64,000 nucleotides of DNA, taken from the NCBI RefSeq assembly GCF_017945865.1, contig NZ_CP072829.1, positions 310,001 to 374,000 on the forward strand, given 5' to 3'. A model generated the notes under the pieces. It had not been told where the DNA came from, made no database searches, and was given only the letters and a program-made list of their open reading frames with translations. This stretch comes from Xiamenia xianingshaonis. Its GTDB lineage: Bacteria > Actinomycetota > Coriobacteriia > Coriobacteriales > Eggerthellaceae. Shown piece after piece: positions 1-8,200 of the stretch. A program made the position numbers and the translations under genes. The stretch's first letter is position 1. Each line of letters opens with the position of its first letter.

Positions 1-219
1 GTAGCGAACGGGCGTGGCGAGCGCGCGCATGGCCGCCGCGCAGCCGGCTATTTCGTCGATGGTCTCGGTGGTGGCGGACTTCGTCGACAGCGCCGACAAA
101 AACGCTGCCGTTTGGATCTGCGACGTTTCGCCGCGCATGACCTCGGTGATGACCTGGTACGCCTCGTCGTAGGTGAGGTCTTGCTTGTCGACGAGCTTGA
201 AAATGGCTTCTTTGATCAT
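1..219 (-). CDS. trpD: Anthranilate phosphoribosyltransferase, N-terminal part (cut by window edge)
   Basis: This is the first 73 codons of TrpD, which transfers phosphoribose to anthranilate in tryptophan biosynthesis; the rest lies outside the window. The visible protein starts [20 protein letters not shown] and continues through [18 protein letters not shown], the helical N-terminal dimerisation domain of the family. The ATG at 217-219 has a GAAAGGA ribosome site a few bases upstream. It follows trpG by about 40 bases on the same strand, so trpE-trpG-trpD form one operon behind the T-box leader. The identification rests on the N-terminal domain and the operon position, since the catalytic motifs are not visible. 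Confidence 0.88.
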   Translation of the reverse strand, partial: MIKEAIFKLVDKQDLTYDEAYQVITEVMRGETSQIQTAAFLSALSTKSATTETIDEIAGCAAAMRALATPVRY

Positions 220-258
220 GACGTTCCTTTCAAGAGGGAAAAACGGGCGAGGGAAGAG

Positions 259-948
259 CTAGACCAGGGCCGGAGAGGATGCGGGGCCGCGTGGCGGGGA
301 GGCGGAAGGGGGCGCTTCTGCGAGTGTGGCGGCGTCTGCCTGGGTCGGCGCCGCCACGGTGCGCGCCGGGCGCCATCGCCGTGCCGCGTCGAGGAAGTTT
401 TCAAGCATGGCGGGTCCTGTCGGCGTGAGGATGGATTCGGGGTGGAACTGCATGCCGAACACGGGAAGGTCGCGGTGCTCGACGGCCATCACTTCGCCGT
501 CGGGGGTGCGGGCGGTCACGGTAAGGCAGGCGGGAAGCGCAGCTTCGTCGGCGGCGAGCGAGTGGTAGCGGCCGACGAGAAGGGGTTGTCCAAGGCCGGC
601 GAACAGTGCGCTTTCTCCTTCTGTGACCAGGGGAGACGTTTTGCCGTGCATGAGCGTTTTCGCGTAGCCCACACGCCCGCCAAACGCTTCGACGATGGCC
701 TGGTGGCCCAGACACACGCCCAAGATCGGCACGTCGCCGGCCAGTTCGCGCACGGTCTGTTCGCAGATGCCGGCGTCGGCTGGACGTCCCGGCCCGGGGG
801 ACAGCACGACGGCTTCGGGCGCCAAGGCGCGGATGTCGGCCACCGTCACGGCGTCGTTGCGCGCGACGGCCACGTCGGTATCGATCGTGCCGATCAGCTG
901 GTAGAGGTTGTAGACGAAGCTGTCGTAGTTGTCTATGAGCAGGATCAT
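259..948 (-). CDS. trpG: Anthranilate synthase glutamine amidotransferase component
   Basis: This class I glutamine amidotransferase supplies ammonia to TrpE. The 229-residue protein starts MILLIDNYDSF, has the oxyanion motif SPGPGRP near residue 50, the nucleophile Cys79 in GVCLGHQ, and the His169/Glu171 pair in FHPES, so the triad is complete. The ATG at 946-948 is preceded by AGGAGG and overlaps the trpE stop codon (ATGA), indicating translational coupling. A longer upstream reading frame is only overlap with trpE. The last roughly 35 residues form an Ala/Pro-rich tail beyond the usual domain end. A PabA role is possible in this family, but the operon with trpE and trpD supports TrpG. Confidence 0.95.
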   Translation of the reverse strand: MILLIDNYDSFVYNLYQLIGTIDTDVAVARNDAVTVADIRALAPEAVVLSPGPGRPADAGICEQTVRELAGDVPILGVCLGHQAIVEAFGGRVGYAKTLMHGKTSPLVTEGESALFAGLGQPLLVGRYHSLAADEAALPACLTVTARTPDGEVMAVEHRDLPVFGMQFHPESILTPTGPAMLENFLDAARRWRPARTVAAPTQADAATLAEAPPSASPPRGPASSPALV

Positions 949-2456
949 GCGAGTCCTCCTTCGGCGGTCTGCAGGGCGTCCACGACGGCGCGAGCCTTGT
1001 TCGCGCATTCGTGCCATTCGTTTTCGGCTACGGAATCGGCCACGATGCCGGCGCCGGACTGCACGCGCACGACGCCGGCTTTCTGATAGGCCAGCCGAAT
1101 GGCGATGCACAAGTCCATGTTGCCGGAAAAATCGAGGTAGCCCACAGCCCCGCCGTAGATGCCGCGCGGCGCTCCTTCCAGCTCTTGGATGATCTGGCAG
1201 GCCCGCAGCTTGGGAGCGCCGGACAGCGTGCCCGCCGGCAGCACGGCGTCTATCGCGTCGAGGGCGTCTTTGTCTGGGTCGATGTCAGACGCGACGGTGG
1301 ACCCCAGGTGCATGACGCGCGAGAACCGCAGCACGTCGAGGTAGCGCTCAACCTGCACGCTGCCAAGGACGCTGACGCGCCCCAGGTCGTTGCGCCCCAG
1401 ATCGACCAGCATGTTGTGCTCGGCCAGCTCCTTTTCGTCGGCCAGCAGGTCCGCTTCGGCAGCTGCGTCTTGGGCGGGCGTGGCGCCGCGCGGGCGCGTG
1501 CCGGCCAGCGGGTAGGTTTCCAGGCGGCCGTGCTGCAGTCGCACGAGCGTTTCGGGCGACGCGCCGGCGATTTCGACATCGTCGGATGTGAAGTAGAACA
1601 AGTAGGGCGAGGGGTTCTCGCAGCGCAACACGCGGTATGCGTCGAACAGGCTGCCTTCGGCCGGGGCGGAAAGCGGGTTTGACAGCACGACCTGGAAGAT
1701 GTCGCCTTCGCGGATGCGGGTCTTGGCGGCCTCGATCATGGCGGCATATTCTGATTTCGAGCAGCGCGGCGTCAGGGGCGAGGCCAGGTGCAGCGGCGGG
1801 AAGTCGTGGGCGGGGCCGTTTTTGAGCAAGTGCTCAAAAACATCGAGCCGCGCGCTGGCCGCTTCGTAGCTTGCGCGGACGGCGTCGCTGTCGAGCGGGT
1901 CGTCCGCATTGCCGTAAACGCCTGTGACCAGGATGATCTTTTGCTTGAAGGAGTCGAAGACGACGACGGAGTCGAACAGCATGAGGTCCGCGTCGAGAAA
2001 GTCGCCTTCGGGCGCCGCTGTGCGCAGGCGCGGCTCGGCGTATTTCACGTAGTCGTACGAGAAGTATCCGACCAGCCCGCCGGTGAACGGGGGAAAGTCG
2101 GGAAGGTCGGCGCTTTGGTGTTCGGCCAGGATGGCGCGGATGGCCGAGGCCGGGTGGTCGACGGAAAACGTTTCGACGACAGGGTCGGCGCCTTCGACGT
2201 TGCGGCGCACGCGGATGCGGCCGTCGGTGCAGGTGATTTCGAGGCTGGGGTTGCAGCCGAGGAAGGTGTAGCGGCCGCGCTGCTCGTTCGCCTCGGCGCT
2301 TTCGAGCAAAAAGCAGTGATGCGACGCCGCGCGCAGGCGGCGCAGGGCCTCGACGGGGGTGATGAAGTCGGCGTACAGTTCGCGCTTGACCGGCACGCGG
2401 CGGCAGGTGCCGCGTGCCAGCAGCGCTTCAACGTGCGCAAGCCGTGGTTCTGTCAT
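945..2456 (-). CDS. trpE: Anthranilate synthase component I
   Basis: TrpE converts chorismate and ammonia to anthranilate, the first step of the tryptophan branch. The 503-residue protein begins MTEPRLAHVEALLARG; the N-terminal Anth_synt_I_N domain includes HHCFLLESAE, which carries the LLES element of the tryptophan feedback site. The C-terminal chorismate-binding domain shows FQVVLSNPL, LAGTRPRG, EHNMLVDLGRNDLGRV, PAGTLSGAPK and QSGAGIVADS, all typical. The start at 2454-2456 has a GAAAGGA site upstream; the frame extends further only because it runs through the leader RNA. The gene stops inside the trpG start codon. Expression is very probably set by the T-box upstream. Confidence 0.96.
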   Translation of the reverse strand: MTEPRLAHVEALLARGTCRRVPVKRELYADFITPVEALRRLRAASHHCFLLESAEANEQRGRYTFLGCNPSLEITCTDGRIRVRRNVEGADPVVETFSVDHPASAIRAILAEHQSADLPDFPPFTGGLVGYFSYDYVKYAEPRLRTAAPEGDFLDADLMLFDSVVVFDSFKQKIILVTGVYGNADDPLDSDAVRASYEAASARLDVFEHLLKNGPAHDFPPLHLASPLTPRCSKSEYAAMIEAAKTRIREGDIFQVVLSNPLSAPAEGSLFDAYRVLRCENPSPYLFYFTSDDVEIAGASPETLVRLQHGRLETYPLAGTRPRGATPAQDAAAEADLLADEKELAEHNMLVDLGRNDLGRVSVLGSVQVERYLDVLRFSRVMHLGSTVASDIDPDKDALDAIDAVLPAGTLSGAPKLRACQIIQELEGAPRGIYGGAVGYLDFSGNMDLCIAIRLAYQKAGVVRVQSGAGIVADSVAENEWHECANKARAVVDALQTAEGGLA

Positions 2457-2541
2457 AGCGCCGTCCTTTCGTTTTGCGGACGCCGCCGTTGGTCTGCGGC
2501 GCCCGCTTCCTTTTGCTTGCCGGCCGCATTGCTGCGGCAAC

Positions 2542-2826
2542 GAAAAAAGCCCGTCCTTGCAAGGAAGAGGCTTCTTCCTGTCAAGGACGGGCTTTTGAAA
2601 AGCTCGCGGTGCCACCTTGATTCGCAGTTTGACCGGCGCACTTAGCAAAGCGCCTTCACGCTTCCGGCAACTGACGTATGCCTTCACGTCGCAGCCTACT
2701 TGCCTTGCATATGGCGTTCGGTGCGCCCTCGGCGGCCCAAAAAACGAACTGCATGCGACCGGGATTCCACCGTCCCCGGCTCTCTGGACGCGCTTGTTCG
2801 TTTCACTTCCGCGTCAACGGTTTATG
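2542..2826 (-). promoter_or_regulatory. T-box riboswitch leader of the trp operon
   Basis: On the minus strand this leader carries the conserved T-box sequence AAGGTGGCACCGCG (about 2605-2618), followed by a strong terminator hairpin. Upstream are Stem I elements, including AGAG-type and GGTGGAAT-type motifs. In T-boxes, uncharged tRNA pairs with a specifier codon and the T-box, favouring the antiterminator. A TGG at 2737-2739 is a candidate tryptophan specifier; this was judged by eye, not folded. The family assignment is firm, and the amino-acid specificity rests on the downstream trp genes plus the candidate TGG. Confidence 0.9.
2543..2592 (-). terminator. Intrinsic terminator of the trp T-box
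   Basis: The arms GCCCGTCCTTG and CAAGGACGGGC (plus-strand coordinates 2582-2592 and 2549-2559) pair perfectly and run into a TTTTTT tract on the minus strand. It lies directly after the T-box sequence and before the trpE ribosome site, as expected for transcriptional attenuation. Confidence 0.92.
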
Positions 2827-2833
2827 AACATAG

Positions 2834-2862
2834 ATTGTGCGTCGGCGGGCCATCGGTGTCAA
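2834..2862 (-). promoter_or_regulatory. Promoter of the trp operon
   Basis: On the minus strand TTGACA (2857-2862) and CACAAT (2834-2839) are separated by 17 bases, a near-consensus sigma-70-type promoter. It sits just upstream of the T-box Stem I region, so the transcript would begin at the 5' end of the riboswitch. Confidence 0.75.
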
Positions 2863-2896
2863 ACGCTTCCATAATTGCTCCACAGGGCGCTGGCAT

Positions 2897-2925
2897 AAAA
2901 AGAGCCGGCTCCGAAGAGCCGGCCC
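2897..2925 (-). terminator. Terminator of cydAB
   Basis: On the minus strand the arms GCCGGCTC and GAGCCGGC, with a TTCG tetraloop, are followed by TTTTT. It lies about 25 bases after the cydB stop and just upstream of the trp promoter, insulating the two same-strand operons. Confidence 0.88.
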
Positions 2926-2950
2926 TGGAACGGCCGTTGCGGTAGGGCTG

Positions 2951-3985
2951 CTAGTAGTGCAGCGCCGCTGTGTCGACGCGCCCGCGATAGGTGCGGTACA
3001 CGATGACGTGGTAGGCCAGCACAAGCGGCAGTCCCACGCACGTGATGACGGTCATCCACATGAGCGTGTAGTCGCCCGACGCGGCGTTCATTGCGGTGAG
3101 CGAGGGCCCGACGCTGTCGGCGCTGGCGACTACCAGATTGGGGAACATAGAAGCCGCCAGCAGCATGACCAGGAAAAACGCCGACGCCGACTGCAGCAGG
3201 AACGCGCCTGCGTCCGAGGAGTTCTTCACGGCAAACACCAGGGAGGCCACAAGCGTGCCCACCGTCAAAGCGGCGACGATCCAGCGCACGATCCCCAGGG
3301 CGGGGTCCATGGCGGGCTGCACGAAGAAGTGGCCGACCACCGACACAACGACGAACAAAAGCAGCGCTGCGACTTGCAGCGGCAGGCGCAGGCCGGCGAC
3401 GCGAGCTTGCAGGTCGGAGGGCTTCGGCGCCTTCAGCGCGAGCCAGGTAGCGCCCTGCGCCAGGAACATCGCCAGGCCCAGAAGGCCGCACAGAAGCGTA
3501 AAGGGCGTGATGAGGCCCAACAGCGGCACGCCGGAGTAGTTGCCGGCCGCATCCATGGGAATGCCGGCGTAGATGTTCCCGACGGCCACGCCGAGCAGCA
3601 GCGCGGGCAGAAGCGATCCCACGAAGAAGAACGCGTTCCACAGCTTGCCCCACGAGGGGTCGGCGGCGGAAAACTCCAAGGAGACGGCGCGGATGATCAG
3701 GCCGAACAGCACCAGCATGACGGCCAGGTAGAAGCCGGAAAACGTGGTGGCGTACGCCGCGGGGAAGGCCGCGAACAGCGCGCCGCCGGCCGTGAGCAGC
3801 CACACTTCGTTGCCGTCCCACACCGGGCCGATGGACATGCGCGCGATGGCGCGCTCTTCGTCGTTCTTTGCGACGAAGGGGCTGAGCACGCCGACGCCCA
3901 AGTCAAACCCGTCGAGGATGAAATACCCGCCGATCAGCACAAAGATCAGCAGAAACCACAGTGCTTGAAAAAACGTGATCTCCAT
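2951..3985 (-). CDS. cydB: Cytochrome bd ubiquinol/menaquinol oxidase subunit II
   Basis: CydB is the second membrane subunit of the bd-type terminal oxidase, which reduces oxygen to water with quinol and has high oxygen affinity. The 344-residue protein has about eight or nine hydrophobic segments, opening MEITFFQALWFLLIFVLIGG, with the family motif FDLGVGVLSPF near residue 30 and GPVWDGNEVWLL near residue 55. The gene starts 3 bases after the cydA stop, so the two are co-translated. No cydCD assembly transporter is adjacent. In an otherwise anaerobic gene set the likely role is oxygen scavenging. Confidence 0.96.
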   Translation of the reverse strand: MEITFFQALWFLLIFVLIGGYFILDGFDLGVGVLSPFVAKNDEERAIARMSIGPVWDGNEVWLLTAGGALFAAFPAAYATTFSGFYLAVMLVLFGLIIRAVSLEFSAADPSWGKLWNAFFFVGSLLPALLLGVAVGNIYAGIPMDAAGNYSGVPLLGLITPFTLLCGLLGLAMFLAQGATWLALKAPKPSDLQARVAGLRLPLQVAALLLFVVVSVVGHFFVQPAMDPALGIVRWIVAALTVGTLVASLVFAVKNSSDAGAFLLQSASAFFLVMLLAASMFPNLVVASADSVGPSLTAMNAASGDYTLMWMTVITCVGLPLVLAYHVIVYRTYRGRVDTAALHY

Positions 3986-3988
3986 GGC

Positions 3989-5506
3989 TTACGCCCCTTC
4001 CTCGGTCTTGGACGGAGTGGCCTTTGAAGCGTCGTCTTCGACGATGAGGCCAACCGGATCGGCGGTTTCGCCACGGAACGGACCGTCGGCCAGCATTTGG
4101 GCCGGCACTTCGACGTCGTCCGGCATTTCGATGACCTTCGCCGGGCCGATGGCGATGAACTTGCCGAGCAGGCGCGCCCAGGCGACGATCAGCAGCACGT
4201 AGACGACCAGGAACAACAGCAGCGTCACCACCAGTTCGCCGCCCGTGACCGACGCCGACACGCCGTCGTTGACCGTGAGCGAAACGGAATCGGGCCCGGT
4301 GACCGACGGATAGACGACCCATGGCTGGCGGCCCATCTCAGCGGTGAACCAGCCGGCCTGGATGGCGAGGAACGGGAACAGCGGCGAGAGGATGCACAGC
4401 CATTGCAGCCATTTCATCTGGCGGATCTTGCCTCCGCGGAACGTGAACAGCAGCACCAGCAGGCACGTGACCATGATGAGACCGAACATGGCGACCATCA
4501 GATGGTAGGTCTGGAACACGAAGTTCACCGGCGCGGTCGCCGGGTCGAGCGCGCCGTAGTCCTCGGTCTGCGAAAGCGAGTTCAGGCCGGGGTATTCGGT
4601 GTCCCAGGTGCCGGTGGCGAGGAAGCTTGTGCCGCCGGGGATGGAAAACGGCGTGATGACCTGCTGCGACGATTCATCGACCCAGCCAAAGAGGTACAGC
4701 GGCGGCACTTCGTCGTCGTACATGCCCTCCATCATGGCCAGCTTCGTGGGCTGCTCTTCGGCCACCACGACGGCCGAGGAATGAGCCGTGCCGAGAAGTG
4801 CGCACGTGGAAACGATGCCAACGACCGCGCCCACGCGCAGGGTCTTCATGGCGAATTCGGAGAAGCGGCCCTTGTGCAGGTACCACCCGGCAATGGCGAT
4901 GGAGCCGAACGCGCCCATGACCAGAAGCGCCGTCACGGTGTGGGTGTAGCGCGGCAGGGTGGAGGGGTTGAAGGCGGCGGCCAGGAAGTCAGTCAGGATC
5001 GCTTGGGCGCCATCGGCGGAAAGCTCGGCGCCTGCCGGCGTTTGCATCCAAGAGTTCGCGATTAAGATCCACAGGGCCGAAAGCGCTGAACCGAACCACA
5101 CGAGCCATGCGCTGGCCAGGTAAAACTTCGGAGAAACCTTGTCGCGTCCGAACAGCAAGATGCCCAGGAAGGTCGATTCCAGGAAGAAGGCGAGCAGTGC
5201 TTCTGCCGCCAGCGGGGCGCCGAAGATGTTGCCGACGAACCGCGAATACTGGGCCCAGTTGGTGCCGAACGAGAACTCCATGGTGATGCCGGTCGCGACG
5301 CCCATGGCGAACGTGGCCGTGAACACCTTTACCCAGAACCGCGCGGCCAGCGCGTCCTCTTCGCTGCGCGAGCGGTAGTACCGGGTTTCGCTGATGGCAA
5401 GGATAAGCCCGATGCCGATGGACAGCGGCACGAAAATGAAGTGGTACGCTGCCGTCGCTGCGAACTGGATTCTGGCCAGCAGCACAGGATCGGAGAAAAT
5501 ATCCAT
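3989..5506 (-). CDS. cydA: Cytochrome bd ubiquinol/menaquinol oxidase subunit I
   Basis: CydA carries the three haems and the quinol site of the bd oxidase. The 505-residue protein begins MDIFSDPVLLARIQFAATAA; the His in AAYHFIF near residue 22 is the expected haem ligand position. The Q-loop is short (VVVAEEQPTKLAMMEGMY) with the conserved Lys and Glu, and the signature GRQPWVVYPS is present near residue 385. About nine transmembrane segments are visible. The ATG at 5504-5506 has an AAGGGGG site upstream. A TACAAT at 5546-5551 (minus) is a plausible -10 element. It is first in the cydAB operon. Confidence 0.96.
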   Translation of the reverse strand: MDIFSDPVLLARIQFAATAAYHFIFVPLSIGIGLILAISETRYYRSRSEEDALAARFWVKVFTATFAMGVATGITMEFSFGTNWAQYSRFVGNIFGAPLAAEALLAFFLESTFLGILLFGRDKVSPKFYLASAWLVWFGSALSALWILIANSWMQTPAGAELSADGAQAILTDFLAAAFNPSTLPRYTHTVTALLVMGAFGSIAIAGWYLHKGRFSEFAMKTLRVGAVVGIVSTCALLGTAHSSAVVVAEEQPTKLAMMEGMYDDEVPPLYLFGWVDESSQQVITPFSIPGGTSFLATGTWDTEYPGLNSLSQTEDYGALDPATAPVNFVFQTYHLMVAMFGLIMVTCLLVLLFTFRGGKIRQMKWLQWLCILSPLFPFLAIQAGWFTAEMGRQPWVVYPSVTGPDSVSLTVNDGVSASVTGGELVVTLLLFLVVYVLLIVAWARLLGKFIAIGPAKVIEMPDDVEVPAQMLADGPFRGETADPVGLIVEDDASKATPSKTEEGA

Positions 5507-5545
5507 GTCACACCCCCTTTTCCTTGGTGAACGCCTTGTGAGACG

Positions 5546-5629
5546 ATTGTACGGGAATCAGTGTAACAGAAGGCCGTGCCCCGCCCGGCCGCAGTGGTCG
5601 ATTATTTATGCTAGTTTATTAGTAGCATA
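5546..5629 (-). promoter_or_regulatory. Probable cydAB promoter region with an upstream palindrome
   Basis: On the minus strand a TACAAT (5546-5551) lies about 40 bases before cydA. Some 60 bases further upstream is a perfect inverted repeat, TATGCTA / TAGCATA (5607-5613 and 5623-5629, 9-base centre), in an AT-rich patch unlike its GC-rich surroundings. This looks like a regulator site for the oxidase genes, but the binding protein is unknown and no good -35 is visible. Confidence 0.4.
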
Positions 5630-6184
5630 TGGGGCGGGCGGCCTCTGGCGAAACACTCCGGCGTGGCGGGGCCGAGCGGCGGCGGAGTCTGGCAGCGCGG
5701 CAAGCCGCCGAGGCGGGCTGTGCGCCGACGCCAGGGCGGGCCAGGGCCGGAATCTGGCGGCGCGGGGCTTTGGTGGGGCTGTGCGCTGGTTCGGGGCTTC
5801 GGCGGGGCCGTGCGCCGGGCTGGCTCGGCTTTCTAGTGTGGAGAAAATGTGTGTTGGAGATTTTCAGGCTGATTTAGGAGGGCTAGCGCATCAAATTAGC
5901 GATTTTTACCTGGCGTGCCAGCAAAAAAGTGGCATATATAAGGAGAAATGCCTTGTCTTCGAAGGGAAACTGCGGTATATATGCTGGTTTTTCGCGCAAA
6001 CGAGCCGAGAAATGCCCCGAAAAGATGCGCGAAGCCGGCATAAAAGCCTTAAAAGTCTCACGCACACATTTTCTTCATATTTGGCCGCGCTAGAAGTACC
6101 GGCAGCTCCAGAAACGCCGGCCCGCCCAAACGGCCCAGTCCCCCGGAGTGCCAGCCGTCCGGAAGCCCCGGGCCCCGGCCGCCC
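5630..6184. other. Gene-free region with GC-rich near-repeats and an inverted-repeat-bounded AT-richer segment
   Basis: No convincing gene is seen; the reading frames here lack ribosome sites and family features. From 5685 to 5786 a GC-rich stretch contains two related units that share the TCTGGC-GCGCGG and GGGCTGTGCGC segments. From 5842 to 6074 the sequence becomes AT-richer and is bounded by a perfect inverted repeat, AGAAAATGTGTG (5842-5853) and CACACATTTTCT (6063-6074). Inside are GGCATATATA-type and ATATATGC motifs. It could be a small non-autonomous repeat element or a structured region. Confidence 0.4.
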
Positions 6185-7330
6185 CTAGACATTCTGCGCG
6201 CCCAGCCGCCGCCGATCGCAGGGGAAGGCGAACACGACGCGCGTGCCGGCGCCCTCTTCGCTGGCAAGCATCACGCCCATGCCCAGCTTGCCGGCCATAA
6301 GGCCCACCAAATACAGCCCCATGCCGGTAGACGAGCCGTGGGCGCGTCCGACCTGGCCGGTGAAGCCGCGCTCGAACACCCGGGGCACGTCGGCCGCCGG
6401 AATGCCGCAGCCGTCGTCGCGCACTTCTACCAGCACGCGCCCCTGCGGCGTGCCGGCGTCTTCCTCCCACGCCCGAAACGCGATGGCGGCGGCGTCGTAC
6501 TTGGCCGCGTTCACGACCACCTGCGACAACATGAAGCGCACCCACTGCCGGTCGGCCAGCACGCGCAGGTCGGCGTCCACGTCGAACGAAACGCTCACGC
6601 CTCGTCCCACGAGCAGTCGGGCGTTCTCCTTGACGGCGTCTTTCGCCAGCTCCAGCAGCACCTCTTCGCGGATGGCGTAGTCATTCTCCACGCTGGTGCT
6701 GCGTGCGACGTACAGCGCCTGCACGACCTGGCTTTCAATGCGCTCGATCTCGCCTTTCAGCGCTGCGGCCGATTCTCCGTGCATGCTGGCAAGCACGAGC
6801 TTCGCGGCGGCGATGGGCGTTTTGGCCTCGTGGATCCACTGTTCCACATAGGTGCGGTATTCGTTGTTGGCGTTGCGCAGGGCCTGGTTTTCCTTTTCGG
6901 CGCGGGCGAGCGCCCCGACAACAAGGTCTTCCGCCAGCGCGGTTTCAAGCGTGGGCGCGTGCGGCGCGAGCGGCGGCACATGGCGGACGTCGGCGGTGTT
7001 TTCCAGCAAAGACACCATTGTGTTGCGAAACTGGCGCTCGCGCCAGAAGCGGACGGCAATCGGAACAACCGTGCAGAAAGCGAAGATGCCGCAGATGAGC
7101 GCGGCCGCTTGCCAGCCCATGCCGAGCGCCACGACGATGCAGGCCGCAGACGCCAGGGCAAGCGCCAGCCCGGCTGCCTCGAGGCAGCGGTCGGCCAAAA
7201 ACGCGCCCGGCGAAAAGGACGCGGCTTCGATGACGTGCGCAGGTGGCGCCAGGTTCGCCGGCATCGACGAGGTTTCGGCAGGTCCGACGCGTGCGCCGTC
7301 ATCCGCATCCCGGTTTTTCTGCTCGCTCAT
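6185..7330 (-). CDS. Sensor histidine kinase, intramembrane-sensing (Bce-like) type
   Basis: This 381-residue kinase pairs with the adjacent response regulator. An unusual cytoplasmic N-terminal region of about 50 residues precedes two close hydrophobic segments (about 53-73 and 76-97) with almost no external loop, the layout of intramembrane-sensing kinases that respond through an ABC transporter. The phosphoacceptor is His167 in QWIHEAKTP, and the ATPase domain shows NAAKYDA, DDGCGIP and STGMGLYLV. The start codon overlaps the regulator's stop (ATGA). Kinases of this type with BceAB exporters sense peptide antibiotics; the stimulus here is inferred. Confidence 0.9.
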   Translation of the reverse strand: MSEQKNRDADDGARVGPAETSSMPANLAPPAHVIEAASFSPGAFLADRCLEAAGLALALASAACIVVALGMGWQAAALICGIFAFCTVVPIAVRFWRERQFRNTMVSLLENTADVRHVPPLAPHAPTLETALAEDLVVGALARAEKENQALRNANNEYRTYVEQWIHEAKTPIAAAKLVLASMHGESAAALKGEIERIESQVVQALYVARSTSVENDYAIREEVLLELAKDAVKENARLLVGRGVSVSFDVDADLRVLADRQWVRFMLSQVVVNAAKYDAAAIAFRAWEEDAGTPQGRVLVEVRDDGCGIPAADVPRVFERGFTGQVGRAHGSSTGMGLYLVGLMAGKLGMGVMLASEEGAGTRVVFAFPCDRRRLGAQNV

Positions 7331-8004
7331 ACCGCATACCCCTGCCCGCGCCGCGTGACCAGAAAGTCGTCCGGCACGCCGAGCGACCGCAGCGTCTTGC
7401 GCAGCCGGTTCACGTTCACGGTCAGCGTGTTGTCGTCGATGAACACGTCCGACTCCCACAGCTCGCACATGATTTCGGACCGCGACAGCACCACGCCGGG
7501 GTTGCGCATCAAAAGCCCCAGGATTTTCAGCTCGTTGTGCGTCAGGTCGGCGCTTTTGCCGCCGAACGACACCGACGCGGCGGCCAGATCCAGCACGACG
7601 CCTTTGCGCTCGATGCGCGTCGAGGCGGCCGGCGGGGCGGACCGGCGCAGCAGCGCTTGGATGTGCGCGATGAGCGCGGCGGGCCGGTAGGGCTTGCACA
7701 CGTAGTCGTCGGCCCCCAGGTTCATGGCCATGACCTCGTCGAATTCGCTGTCCGACGAGGTCAGCATGATGATGGGCACAAGCGAGCGAGCCCGCACGTC
7801 GCGAATGACGGCGTGCCCGTCGGCGCCGGGAAGCTTCAAGTCCACCACCGCGCAGGCCGCGTCCAGCCCGACGATCCAGTCGGCCGCGCACGAGAAGTCG
7901 GGGCAGAGCTTGGCGGAGAACCCGGCAAGGGACAGCAGGCGTGCCAGCTCGCGCCCAAGCGTGCGGTCGTCTTCCACGATAGCGATGACGGGGGCGTCTT
8001 CCAC
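7327..8004 (-). CDS. OmpR-family response regulator (Bce-like)
   Basis: The 225-residue protein has a receiver domain with acidic residues in VEDD (10-13), phosphoacceptor Asp55 in AVVDLKLPG, and Lys in CKPYRP, then a winged-helix DNA-binding domain (LTHNELKILGLLM, ITVNVNRLRK-type region, RRGQGYAV end). A GTG start at 8002-8004 is chosen because AGGAGA lies seven bases upstream; the much longer open frame upstream crosses the intergenic region. It is divergent from the ABC exporter it presumably controls and is translationally coupled to the kinase. Confidence 0.92.
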   Translation of the reverse strand: MEDAPVIAIVEDDRTLGRELARLLSLAGFSAKLCPDFSCAADWIVGLDAACAVVDLKLPGADGHAVIRDVRARSLVPIIMLTSSDSEFDEVMAMNLGADDYVCKPYRPAALIAHIQALLRRSAPPAASTRIERKGVVLDLAAASVSFGGKSADLTHNELKILGLLMRNPGVVLSRSEIMCELWESDVFIDDNTLTVNVNRLRKTLRSLGVPDDFLVTRRGQGYAV

Positions 8005-8063
8005 GGCTTCTCCTTCCACGTGCCGGCGTGCGGCTCTCTTTTGCCGTGCGCGATCCCTACTAT

Positions 8064-8114
8064 AATAAAGTAAGGGCTGCGCGGCGCGTGCGTCTTCCGA
8101 ACAATACAGTAAGG
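8064..8114. promoter_or_regulatory. Direct repeats between the regulator and the ABC exporter
   Basis: AATAAAGTAAGG (8064-8075) and AATACAGTAAGG (8103-8114) match at 11 of 12 bases and lie 39 bases apart in the divergent intergenic region. The first overlaps a TATAAT-like sequence. They are candidates for the response regulator's binding sites; this is inference from position. Confidence 0.4.
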
Positions 8115-8200
8115 TTGGTGTAAGCCGCTTCGATGGCACTGCGTTTTGCCCCGCTTTAGCATGGAGGCCATGATCAACCGTGCAATCGAAAGGTGAGACT

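Noticed and set aside
112-1086. A plus-strand 324-codon frame opposite trpG/trpD
   Set aside because: The opposite strand encodes complete trp proteins; this is a shadow frame.
5629-5877. An 82-codon plus-strand ORF in the cydA-kinase gap
   Set aside because: It has Arg/Gly/Ala-rich composition without a ribosome site and spans the GC-rich near-repeats.
5883-6065. A 60-codon minus-strand ORF inside the inverted-repeat segment
   Set aside because: It has no ribosome site or recognised family; it is kept only as part of the repeat-bounded region.
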